64,000 nucleotides of DNA, from positions 40,499,511 to 40,563,510 of the forward strand of contig CM064424.1 of assembly GCA_032690845.1 (NCBI GenBank), written 5' to 3'. Below, in pieces: positions 54,293 through 64,000 of this stretch. The position numbers were made by a program, and so were the translations under genes. The number at the start of each line of letters is the position of its first letter. The stretch's first letter is position 1. The notes under the pieces are model-generated. The model was not told the origin of the DNA. It saw only the letters and a list, made by a program, of their open reading frames with translations, and searched no databases. The DNA comes from Eleusine coracana subsp. coracana. Taxonomy: Eukaryota > Streptophyta > Magnoliopsida > Poales > Poaceae.

Positions 54293-54556
54293 ATGACCCT
54301 GTCAAGTGGTTCCTTATTTCATCCTGAAAATGACCCCATCGGCTGGTGAAAATGGCGGTTTCACAGTAGTGATCGACCGACGGGGTGTTTCTTCATATTT
54401 TTGCATATTTTGGCTCTTTTATGTCCGCAAACACATATCTCACCAAAATTTGTGGAAATTATTAGTAATAAACTCCTACAACTATGTTGGTTATTTATTT
54501 TATATGTATTATGTAGGAATTTGATGGTCGGATTTAGCATTCAAGGAACATCAACA
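54293..54556 (-). repeat. 3' LTR of X, last piece
   Basis: It starts with the atgac duplication from Y and continues the X tandem repeat ('cctgtcaagtggttcctta', then 'atcctgaaaatgacccc'). It ends 'ggaacatcaaca', the LTR terminus. On the minus strand the tract 'ctcgaggacaagcaaagg' before it is the polypurine context typical of Athila/Tat elements. Confidence 0.78.
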
Positions 54557-56546
54557 ACACGCCCACACTTAGCCTTTGCTTGTCCTCGAGTAAAGGAATA
54601 GATACTAAGGCGAATTATAGCTTCTTTCGACACAATACTACCATGCTAATTATTCCAAATCATACCTGCACCAAGGAACTTGGATGGTTGAAGAATGGAA
54701 CGGTGTTGACTCTAGTCATCTTTACTCCTTCTACTGAGTAACTTGGTTTTTTACAAGATTTTCAAGAACAAATCATGGCCATTCTCCTCAAATGATTCTC
54801 TCAGATCACTCACTATGTGTGTAGTTCCTCACCAAGGCATTTGACTTTGCTTCTTTTCATCTACCTCTAAATATGGCTTATGTGGAACTCAAAGTTGGGG
54901 AATAAAGAAGGCAGACTTGTGTCTCATATATTACTAAGTCAAAAACTAGATCCATGGAGAAAACAATTCATGAATTGTGATCAAGCATGTGCACATAAAT
55001 GGATGGGATGGATGGAAATGCGAATGATGGATGCGCCTTTTGAAATCCTCCTTCTCTTTTATTTGAGAACATGGGCTATCTTTCTTTTTTTCTTCTTTTG
55101 TTTACCCCATGACTCTTTCTGTAAGCATAATTGGAGAGGGGGTTTCTCAAAGCATGGTGGAGCACTTTATTTTGGGGATGGATGAATATGAATGATGCTA
55201 TCTTCCGGTGTAGAAGAATTAGCATATGGATGATGGTGGATGATGGAGGTGGATGAATAGTCCTTTATGTATAGACTCTCTCTTTCTTTGAAATGATATT
55301 GGGCATGGCTATTTCTTTTCTTTTTTTTCATCCTGCTCAAAGATGAGAGCAAGTTTTTTTTGGTAGCCATGCCTTCTATAGAACAATTGAGAGAGAGTCA
55401 CAATAAGATAATCATGGAGTATTTCCCTTGGTGGATGGATTGATGATGATGATGGTGGAAATGCAACCTTCGAATATAGAAGGTTAGCATATGAAGTAAA
55501 TGTGCACATGTTCTTGATCGACAAAACATAACAAGTATCTCACTAAGGTCACAAGAATTTGACAAAGTTCAATGAAACAACAAGCAGCATATGCATATGG
55601 TTTTCAATATAAGTATCATATGACTTTGGTAGGGCATTCACACCATTGAGGAGAGGACCATTCATTTTTATTTTTAAAGAGAAATTCCCAAGCACTATAG
55701 ACATAAGAGCAAGATTTCTTTCATCACACCATATCTCATAGGTCAACTACTTAGGTGACATGCTTCCCTAAAGATATAGTTCACAAGTAACAAGAAATGA
55801 ACTAGGAATAAAGAGCATGCAAGTCAATCAAAGAGAAGCTTGAAGATGAGGGTTCACAAGATTTAGTTTTCAAGTTAAATTTATTTATTAATTTAGGATA
55901 AGTTTGATTTAACTTGGAAACTAGGAGGAAAGGATAGAGTGTGCAAACCAGCGCTCTTGAAGAGGTAGAGGTCAAGGGGAACCATGGTTGGGTCGACTGC
56001 CCTTGTAGGTTGGTCGACGTCACTTGGAGCCCGATCGCCTCGCCCTATGTTGTGTTGGCTTAAGTGACGATGTGCAACGTGTCGATGGAAGGCCTTGTAT
56101 AGTTTGTGCGTTGAAAATCTTTAAGGCCTCCCCCACACTTGATCTTGTACCTGGCTGCTTTATTTGAAGAAGAACAAAAACAGAAACAAAAAGGGAGAAA
56201 AGCAAAAGGGACTCTACCGGCTTTATGGGCCAAATAGAGTCACAACTTTATTTATTATTATTTTTTCTCTTCTAGGCGCACTATAAGATTGATTTGAATG
56301 GAAATAAAAAGAGAAAATAAACTAAATTGCCATTGGGCGGACTTCATAGCCGGATGTGCGAATTGGGTCCGTAGATGGCGGTGGCTCAAAGAACTCGCCC
56401 TTTGGAGTAGAAAATGATAGGATAGAAGTTTGCTCCATGGTGGAAAAAGAAAGAAATAAAAGGAAAAAAAGAAGAAAAGATACAAGGATGAACAAGGTTC
56501 GAAGATGATACAACAACCGTTCCCCGACAACGGCGCTAGAAATGCT
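54557..56546 (-). other. Internal region of X, non-coding
   Basis: No gag or pol frame. The minus-strand sequence near 54840-54790 ('ccttggtgaggaac', 'gagagaatcatttgagga') matches the 3' non-coding region of S. 55190-55460 is rich in gatggatggatg-like repeats, again as in S. The primer site is at 56521-56538. Confidence 0.7.
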
Positions 56547-57298
56547 TGTTGGTATTTCTTACGATCACAGATAAATCCACAAACGCACGGATACCAATGT
56601 AGCACTTCACCTAAGTGTATTCCAGGTTATCGACTCACATGCAACATATGTGTAATAATCTTCTAAGCTAGTCCATCCAAGGACAACAATAATATGGTAG
56701 GCAGAGGGTAGAGAGGATTCCTATGATCAAGGATCCTATAATAAAATAGGTTCGGTCTATTACTACTTACTTCGAACACCGACTTATCCCTGCATCCATA
56801 GGCTACTCCGACCAACAGCTCAATGACGTACCCGAACATGGAGGATTACTAAGGCCGGATAGGGCTGTCACCACCTACCGGCTACCTCTAACAAACCGTG
56901 GGGCATGCGGCAAACAAAGATAACCTCTAGCCTAGACACCACATCTATGCTATCAATTACTATCCTAGTCTCAGATCGATGCTCATAGAAGACTAAGATA
57001 CTCTAATTAAATAGAGCGATGATCCCGTAAGCAATAAAGAAAAGAAGTTACATAAATAAGAAACTTAAATACCAAAGAGGAAACACAAACACTTACTTGA
57101 AAAAGAAAGCATCCATCATGGTACAAGCGTGGGGAAGATTGCCAACAAACCCGGTGCTTCCCCGAACTCTCCCTCACTCTCTCCCTATTTTCTAAGCACT
57201 TTGGCAGTGCTAAAGCCTTTGGAATGGAGGTCTAAACTCTCTTCTTGTGTGTTCTTCTGTTCATGCTGAATTCCCCCTCTATTTATAGGTGGCAATGG
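56547..57298 (-). repeat. 5' LTR of X, cut by W
   Basis: It begins 'tgttggtatttcttacg' and parallels 30122-30870. It ends at 57298, about 8 bases past the TATA element (acctataaata on the minus strand, 57281-57291), because W inserted there (target site aatgg, 57294-57298). Confidence 0.8.
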
Positions 57299-59475
57299 TG
57301 AAAGGACCGAGTGACCGAGAGGGGGGGGGGGGGGGCTGAATCGGGAACTCGCACTATGTACCAAATTCTCCAATTCTTAAAACCGACCACTCAAGACAAC
57401 TCCTACACAATCCTAGGGGTGATCACACTAGCAAGATAATGAACCTATAAAAGGAACAACAACCTAAGCATACTAGTGGATCACACAAAGGTAATACAAC
57501 TCCTATACAAGCTTACGTGGAAGCAAACAACTAGCTAGCAGGGAGTCATACTCAAGCAAAGCTACTAGATTAACAAGCACAAAGAAAGCACACTTACATG
57601 AGTAGCACAATGCATACTAGGGTGATCAATCAAGCCAAAACAACTCCTATACATGCTAGTGATCAAGTAGAAGGCTAAGCACTACTAGCAAGTGAAGAAG
57701 CTTATTCATGCAAGTCTACAAGGTAGTCAACTAGAGCAAGGCAAGCACACAAGCATGAATAGCACGGTATGTAAGTGTGGAATGTAATGCATCGTAGTAA
57801 GGAGTAGAGTAAGAGATGGCTCATAATTTTTCCCGAGGTCTCGAAAGGATGGTGCCTTCCCCTACTCCTCATTGGACCACTCCCGCCGAAGTTTCGGTCC
57901 CTCCCACCACCAAGTGGATTTCTCACCCACGAGCCCGCAATCACTCCTCGAGTGAAGACATGGTCTGTGTCACCGCTGCACAAAGCACAAGCTCGCCTCC
58001 CTCGAGAACTTGCCGGACTCCCCAAGCCAACACGAGCGCTCACTAGCGATGTCCCTTTGAACGGTGGGCTCAAACCGTGTACAAATGTGTGCTGGCCTTC
58101 ACAACCAATCACGATAGGCTCGATCATTGACACCTAACCGGTCTAGGTCTCACCATAGACCAAGAGTAACAATCTAGATCACACCCTCAACGACACCCTA
58201 GCCTTAGATGTGCAAGATGCTCAAGTTATTCTCACTAGCACTCTGAAGATATCCAATATCCTCTCCTAATGCTCCTCTCTTGGCCCTTTGGCTCCCAATA
58301 GATGCTCCTAGCAATCCCAATGGCCAAAGGCAATCTCCAAGACCTCAGCAACGAGTTTAAATAGGCTTCCAACCTCTCTGGATGTACTGACCAGACAGTC
58401 CGGTCACTGTGCAGATCGAATAGTTCGGTCTCCACCGGACGGCTCCTCTAGAGCCGTTGCTCTCTGTCCACTGTTTCCACCATACTGACCGGACAGTCCT
58501 GTCTACAGGCCGGACCATTCTGTCTTCATAAATCTAGGTCCCAACAGAAACTTCTTCTCTGTGTTCTGTCGCCTCCCTTGATGACCGTACAGGCCAGTCT
58601 TCACACCGGACTGTCTGGTCTTTTCTCTCCTTTCTCCAAATAGAGACATTGTCGATCCTTCCTCTTATGTCCAAACCATCTCCATATAGACCAAAACGTT
58701 TGATCTGCACACCGGACTGTCCGGTCTCTACGGTTCTTCTGCCAAACTATTCCGCGCGTTCAACATCCTCTGATCACCGGACCGTACGGTCAGCTAACCG
58801 GACCGTCCGGTCCATTTCTCTCTCCAGTCCAGAAACATTTCCAGCGCTTTCTTCCTCGCTGCCCAAGTCCAATCTCTACTGACCGGACCGTCCAGTCACT
58901 AGAGCATTCTAGACTTGGTAGTTTCCTCCTCGCCCACTGTAGCCTCCGGACAAAACCTCTGAGTGACCGTACAGTCTGCTCACCATTGACCCCTCTATCC
59001 GGTCACTTCAATCCGAAGCTGAAACTCCTCGTCCTTGCTTGACTTCATTTCCTGGCTTCTCCAAACAGCTCCTTGGCATCTCCATTGTCAACTAGTGCCT
59101 ATGATTTCACCGAGCATTCATGCACATCACCGACTAGACTGACCTAAGAGAAGTGACCTAGACCCCCTTGATAGTCCGTTTTTTCCTATGGACTCAAAGC
59201 CCTAACAACTAGACAAGTGTTCCCAACACTTGCTCCATAGCTTGTCCTCAACCTTGATCTATCTCCATCAACCCTTGGACTTCATCGAGCTCACAAGCCT
59301 CCATGTTTGTGGTCATTGTCATCAATCGCCAAGGCAACCATCAATGATCATCATAAGATAGATATGGTTCCCTACACGTACAACACTCGTGTAGACATTA
59401 GTCACATTTTATGTTTGTCATTCATCACCAAAACAATCATACCTTGGGGTGACCTCAATGGTCATGAACCTTACA
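57299..59475 (-). repeat. 3' LTR of Sirevirus W
   Basis: 2177 bp. On the minus strand it starts TGTAAGG directly after the polypurine tract AAAAAGGGGGAGAT and ends CCTTTCA. A TATA-like box (cctatttaaactc, minus) lies at 58353-58365, with U3 to its right. A G run (57322-57338) lies near the U5 end, as in V. Confidence 0.8.
58376..58990. promoter_or_regulatory. Dyad array in the U3 of W
   Basis: Eight or more copies of a 16-18 bp dyad, GACCGGACNGTCCGGTC with one to three mismatches, near 58389, 58487, 58606, 58711, 58776, 58797, 58879 and 58965. Palindromic repeats in this part of the LTR are a published hallmark of Sireviruses and are presumed cis-regulatory. Confidence 0.8.
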
Positions 59476-61822
59476 ATCTCCCCCTTTTTGGTGATGGATG
59501 ACAACCACTACTTATGATGATCCAAAATGAATGAGTCCCGAACAAATAAGAAGGAAGGAACAAAAGACTTGAACAAAAACAAGGAACCAAGAGAAAAGAT
59601 AGGTTTGAATGGATTACATTGGTCCTTACTTTAGAAGTAGTCTTGCCCTTGGAATGTGCTAGGTGTGGAGGAAGAACTACCCAAATATTTAGCGCACATG
59701 GATTTCAATCTTGAGCTGAATTTGTGCCCGTCTTTGTGTCATGGCAGGCGATCTTGTTTATGTAGACACGCACCCAGGACGTAGATGCTCATGTCGGTGA
59801 AGATATACATTGTCGCCATAGACATACACCGTCATTGTTCTTCTCCATGTTGGTGTAGATGTTCATCTTGATGTGATCTTAATATGTACTCCAAGTGAAA
59901 CATTCACCATTGTCTTGATCATCTTCATGTTCTCCTCCCCTTTTTGCTATCCTCAATCTTGACTTGGCTTTTGGATCTTCATGTTCTTCCCATTTATCTT
60001 ATTGGCTTTTGGATCTTCATGTTCTTCCCCCTTTGTGTTATTGCTCTAGACATGACTTTTGGATCTTCATGTTCCTTCTCCCCCTTTGTCACCAATCACC
60101 AAAAACCACACCAAAACATAACGGAACCAAGAGGCATAAGATAGTTGGCTAGAGTTAGGATAACTCCCCCGTTCATGGTGCTCCTCCTTGGTTGCAATGG
60201 CGTTCCACCATAGCTACCCCTACACTTATGACTCAACAAACTAATTTTCCAAAATGTGCAAGGGTTAGTCATTAGAGGGGTGGGAATGTATGAGCCACTT
60301 GTCTTTGAGCCGCGTGAGAGATTTAACCTCAGAGCTCATTGGAACATGACTCAATGGGCATGAAGCACAATCCTTTCCTTTGTAATGTGGACAAGGGTTC
60401 CCGATCTTCTGAAAGGTTCTGGTAAACTTGATTATCATAGAGGCGATACACAAATCGATCCGGCTTCCGAATGACACGTTCTGAACCCCGCAATCACAGC
60501 ACAACGTCTCCTCTGGTTATCAACCGTTCAAGAATGATTGACCTCACCGAGAATGCTTATCCTTGCCTGCAAATCAAGAACACAAGCAAGAACAAAGAAG
60601 AATGCAACCAAATTTGCAAGTATACGATGAATCTCACAAGTTGGGGTCTCACTAACCGATCAAACGACAAAACTGTTCTTAACAGAATAATCTAATCAAA
60701 ACCCCCAAACCCTAATGAAGAGGCAGTGGCTGTATATGAGGACCCTAGGGTCGTGCAAGACCCCCTGGACGTAGCCCTAAGTGGGCTCAACTTGATACAT
60801 GGCCCAAAGACCGATTACGGTGTCGCAGCAGCAGGACAGATTCTAGAAGTTGACTTGTTTCGATGATTTCCGACGGCTCGGGACGAATTTTGACATGGGA
60901 CCAGTTGGGTTGGAAAGTTCTTTTCGTTATATTTCCAGGAAGATATAGGACGTCCAAATCCGAGTCCGTATGCGTCCTGGGCATCTATTTTAGTGCAGAC
61001 TGGTCCTGGGCTCTGAAACGGACTCGAAGTCGGTTTTGATTGGGCCTCCACCTTGGCTTGGACGTCCTTGCTGGCCCATCACGCCCCCAATCACCTCCCC
61101 AGCTATATCATCATCATCTCCATGATTCCTAACAACAATTAATTCAATAGGTAGCAATCTATTCTCAAAACCACATAAACAAAACATTAGAAATGAACTC
61201 ACATATAAATTCAGGTGATGCGCATGAACTTTCATCCTAGTTGGAGGAGTGTTGTGTATATCCATATGTGTGATGTCCTCATCACTTTGGTCACACTTAT
61301 GGAGATGTAATCTCATATAGATCATTAGGCATCTCCAAGTGGGACAAGCCTCCTTTGTTTTTCCCATATGATGCATGCAACAAGCATTTTACATATGCAA
61401 AGAAAGTAAACATGCCATGTGAACGCAAGCAAAGTTAAACAAGACACAAAGGAAACCTATCAATGTCTAGTTTGAACCCCTCACAAGCTTACTCACTATA
61501 AGCCATACCCTTGCCTTGAGAGAAGCCAAACCACCTTCTCAAGCACTCCCCTTTGCTTATAGCTATCTTGAGTGGGTTAGACATTGACTAATTTTTATGT
61601 GTTTTTCCTATAGTTATTTACATATGCATGGATGCAAAGCATACTAGTCACAAAGTAGTCTTAAATACCATGCAATGCAACAGATTCAAAACACACTACA
61701 ACTACCAAGAACAAACACGGTTACCTCCCTCATGAGTAGATAGGACATTGAGTTCCATGTCACTTGTGGTGGACTTCACATGATCTTCAAGTAAACTCCC
61801 GGTCCACCACTACCACCATCAT
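59476..61822 (-). other. 3' internal region of W: polypurine tracts and an unassigned LTR-like block
   Basis: 59476-59490 is the polypurine tract (plus strand atctccccctttttgg). 59930-60110 repeats 'cttttggatcttcatgttc' three times, each followed by a C-rich tract (ccccctttg), so extra polypurine tracts occur. 60265-61130 looks like a separate repeat. On the minus strand it has a 'catatacag' box near 60735, the leader-like 'attagggtttgggggttttg', and an 79-codon Cys-rich frame (60504-60265). I do not recognise that frame. 61130-61800 is AT-rich with no frame. Confidence 0.5.
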
Positions 61823-63061
61823 CTAGGTCTTGTTCTTGGTCATCCACTTGTACTTCATTGACCTCTCAAGATCAATAATGCACCTAGGCACCCATATGCT
61901 CCTGACCTTTCTCTTCTTGTTTGGTGGTCCCAAAACCTTTGCTTTCACCTTGCCATCCTTGTCCCTTAAAACCATGAAATGGGTGTTCTCATGGAACATG
62001 TTAGCATTAGGTAAAACAATGGAACTTCTCACCCTAGGACAATCCTTGGTGGTGTGGCCATCCTTGCAACACCTCTCGCAATAGTAGTCGTCGGCGAGTA
62101 GGAGTTTGATCCATACGGAGATGGAGTCACTCATCCCAATGATGTCGATGGTTGTAGGATATGAGCCAAGTCCCCGGTGGGAGACATTGTTCACAAGGTT
62201 TCTTCCAAGAGTCTCCTTGTGGATGGGTCTACCATGTGTGAGCCTCTCGAAGCCATCCATCACCATCTTCCTCTCTTCCTTGAGCTTATGATATTCCTTC
62301 AAAACAGATGACTCAATGGAAGAAACCTCGACCTAGGTGGTTAGTTCATCACACATAGTAGAAGCATTACTCTTAGATGAACTAGAGGAGGGAGAGGCAA
62401 GGTTATCAACATTGATGGCCTCAAAAGTAACTTCAAGGGCCTCATACTTCTCACGTAGCTCTACATGATTGCCCTTGAGTTTGTCATAACTCTTGTTTAG
62501 GGCCTCATGAGATGTGACAAGGTCCTTGAGCTCACTCTCAAGATCACCAACACGGTCCTTAGCCAACATACATTCTTTTCTTACCACATCCAACATTTTG
62601 GATTTCTTGATGGCGATGTCACGGGCTTGCTCAAGCATACTCCAAAGCTCGGTGTAGGTGAGCTCCTCATCATCGCTATCATAGCTGCTCTCATCCTCGC
62701 TCTCCCCAAGTTGGCTCGTGGCCATGAGGCACATGGGAGGTGGAGGAAGAGCTCATAGAAGTGTGGTCTTAATCATGGCTAGGCCGGTCACTTCATCATC
62801 ATCACTTGAAGAGGAGGATGCTTCACTTGAGTTGTTGCTTGTCCACTCCCCAACAAGAGCCTTGCGTGAGAACTTCTTCTCGAGGTCTTTTCCTTTGCCC
62901 TTTTCTTTGTTGAAGTACCACTTCTTCTTGTACTTGGCTTTGGGGTTTCTTTCTTCTTGAGTGGGGGGAGGTCTAGGTGAGGCATCTTGGGCATCATGGA
63001 TTGCTTGCTCTATTGAGATATGAGTGTCCTGAATTTGCAATGAGGTGGGGGAATCATTCAT
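61823..63061 (-). pseudogene. Gag C-terminal half of Sirevirus W
   Basis: Read downwards: 63061-62753 (KAKYKKKWYFNKEKGKGKD, KALVGEWTSNN, a Ser/Asp-rich stretch), 62734-62333 (QLGESEDESSYDSDDEE, KKSKMLDVVRKECMLAKDRV, coiled coil, SSSSSKSNASTMCDELTT) and 62302-61823 (EYHKLKEERKMVMDGFERL, zinc knuckle CERCCKDGHTTKDCP, then IWVPRC). The pieces are in the same order as in related gags but separated by stops or shifts. The N-terminal gag domain is missing. The closest relative in the window is fragment U. Confidence 0.8.
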
Positions 63062-63262
63062 ATGCTTTCTTGTCTTGGAACTAGAGCTTGGAGTGGATGT
63101 GGGGATGTTATGTTAAGAGCCTTGGGAAGTAGCTTGAGGTGAAGTATATGGAGAGGGTTGTGGCTCACTTCTCTCTTTATTTTCCTCATGACTAGGTGGA
63201 TGCACTCTCATAGAATCTTGAGAGGATGTGGAAGGTGTATCATTAGCATCTTCGTTTTGTTC

Positions 63263-63876
63263 TTATACCTCGAAGGAAGGGGATTGTTGAGGTGGTGAAG
63301 TAGAGGGCTCACCAATATCATCATCATGGGGTAAGACCTCACCCACGGGCATGTTCCTCAAAGCTTCACTCATTAGTTCATCTCTAATGTTCACTTTATG
63401 GAATAGTAGCCCTTCCTTTGCATTCTCAATCATGGCACCATCCTCATCAAATGTGCACTTGAATCCCATGTTACAAAGTTGACCATTGGTGAACATGGTT
63501 GACTTCCTAGTCATATGTTGGGTGCACCACTGTCAATAGACCAATGAGTACCTCCACTCTTGTAGTTGACCCTGGTGGTAGCCATACGACAAGCACTAGT
63601 GGAAGAAGGGTTAGTATCAAAAGCATTGCTCAATTGACTTGCACTAACCTCATCATGATGAACCATGAAACCGTCCTCATAATTAGGGATCTTTGCAATC
63701 CCTTCCTGAAGTCTTCTCCTTATAGGATGGCGGGTCGCACGATACCTCCATTGTCCATGACCATCCCCCATGTGCACATTGTTGAGGTTGATGAAGTAAT
63801 GGGGAGGATCATAAAGGTCGGTGACATGCTCAAGCACGTGTCCCACTTGTGAGTGGAGCGCAAGTATCATCTCCAT
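63263..63876 (-). pseudogene. Protease and post-integrase fragment of Sirevirus W, misplaced upstream of gag
   Basis: 63876-63511 ends GGTHWSIDSGAPNI, resembling the active-site region of copia protease (Asp-Ser-Gly). 63514-63263 reads QLCNMGFKCTFDEDGAMI (end of protease), then ALRNMPVGEVLPHDDDIGEP, which resembles the linker after integrase (compare IRNMAIGEIRPQDPNSSQNE in V near 9290-9200). Integrase has been removed between them. On the element's strand this lies 5' of gag, the reverse of the normal order. Confidence 0.65.
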
Positions 63877-64000
63877 TGCTCTCTCAATTGTGTGCTTATG
63901 CCTTCTATTGATTACCTCCTAAACCAAGAAACCCCTCTCATGAGTTGTAATAGGCACTTGTCAATCACTTCATGTGGTGCAATCCTCCGTACGCCCATGG

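Larger units (their letters stand above)
30122..57298 (-). mobile_element. Non-coding Athila/Tat-like element X, host of Z, Y and W
   Basis: Minus orientation. The 3' LTR is in three pieces (30122-31751, 44509-44882, 54293-54556), separated by Z and Y. The internal region is 54557-56546, and the 5' LTR starts at 56547 and is cut by W at 57299. The primer site (56521-56538, minus strand TAGCGCCGTTGTCGGGGA) matches that of S with two differences. The internal region of about 2 kb has no gag or pol, and its 3' part resembles the non-coding 3' region of S. The left LTR end reads tattgg where tgttgg is expected (compare 56547). Confidence 0.78.
57299..64000 (-). mobile_element. Sirevirus W, 3' LTR and rearranged internal region (continues beyond the window)
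   Basis: Minus orientation. The 3' LTR is 57299-59475, followed by a polypurine tract and several related tracts, an unassigned repeat block, then gag and protease pieces in the wrong order. The U3 carries the GACCGGACNGTCCGGTC-type dyads that mark Sireviruses of grasses. Integrase and reverse transcriptase are not present in the window. The 5' LTR and the second target duplication lie outside. Confidence 0.8.

Overview
This is plant nuclear DNA, almost certainly from a grass (Poaceae, probably panicoid). The evidence is a DUF295 F-box gene of the grass type, and about 55 kb of nested LTR retrotransposons belonging to families typical of large grass genomes: Sirevirus copia elements with palindromic U3 repeats, Tekay/Del-like chromoviruses, and Athila/Tat-like elements primed by tRNA-Asp. 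I see no rRNA or tRNA gene, no CRISPR array and no bacterial operon structure. The element labels S to Z used here are local names.

Layout. Positions 1-5.2 kb are the only gene-like part. They hold a solo LTR (1434-1814) with a perfect target-site duplication, whose 3' junction was later duplicated in tandem, and one intact host-type gene, an F-box/DUF295 protein (3398-4456, minus). Positions 5.2-14.2 kb are a decayed Sirevirus, V (minus): 5' LTR, gag, pol and an env-position ORF, but no 3' LTR. Positions 14.2-17.4 kb are fragments: a Sirevirus gag piece (U) and a transposon-derived pseudogene.

From about 17.4 kb to the right edge is one nest. T (minus; PBS 29553-29570, LTR from 29572) received the very young element S (17998-27382) and, inside its LTR, element X (from 30122). 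X in turn received Z (31752-44508) and Y (44883-54292), both in its 3' LTR, and the Sirevirus W (57299 to beyond the window) in its 5' LTR. Removing Y rejoins a tandem repeat of the X LTR, which confirms the nesting.

How the parts work. Only Z carries a complete gag-protease-RT-RNase H-integrase order, and it is interrupted by two TAG stops. S has an intact gag-protease but no reverse transcriptase or integrase, so its recent movement must have used enzymes supplied in trans. Y also has gag-protease only, plus an antisense, intron-containing plant-mobile-domain gene with its own TATA box. X has no coding capacity.

Most notable: (1) Z carries an ORF upstream of gag whose protein begins with the first ten residues of the mature histone H3 tail (ARTKQTARKS), followed by an acidic stretch and a dsRBD-like segment. 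(2) S carries a second, internal copy of its LTR promoter architecture (paired GGTCGGCCGACC dyads plus a TATA box) directly upstream of its env-position ORF, and V shows a comparable arrangement with different dyads. All similarity statements come from reading the sequence; no database search was run.
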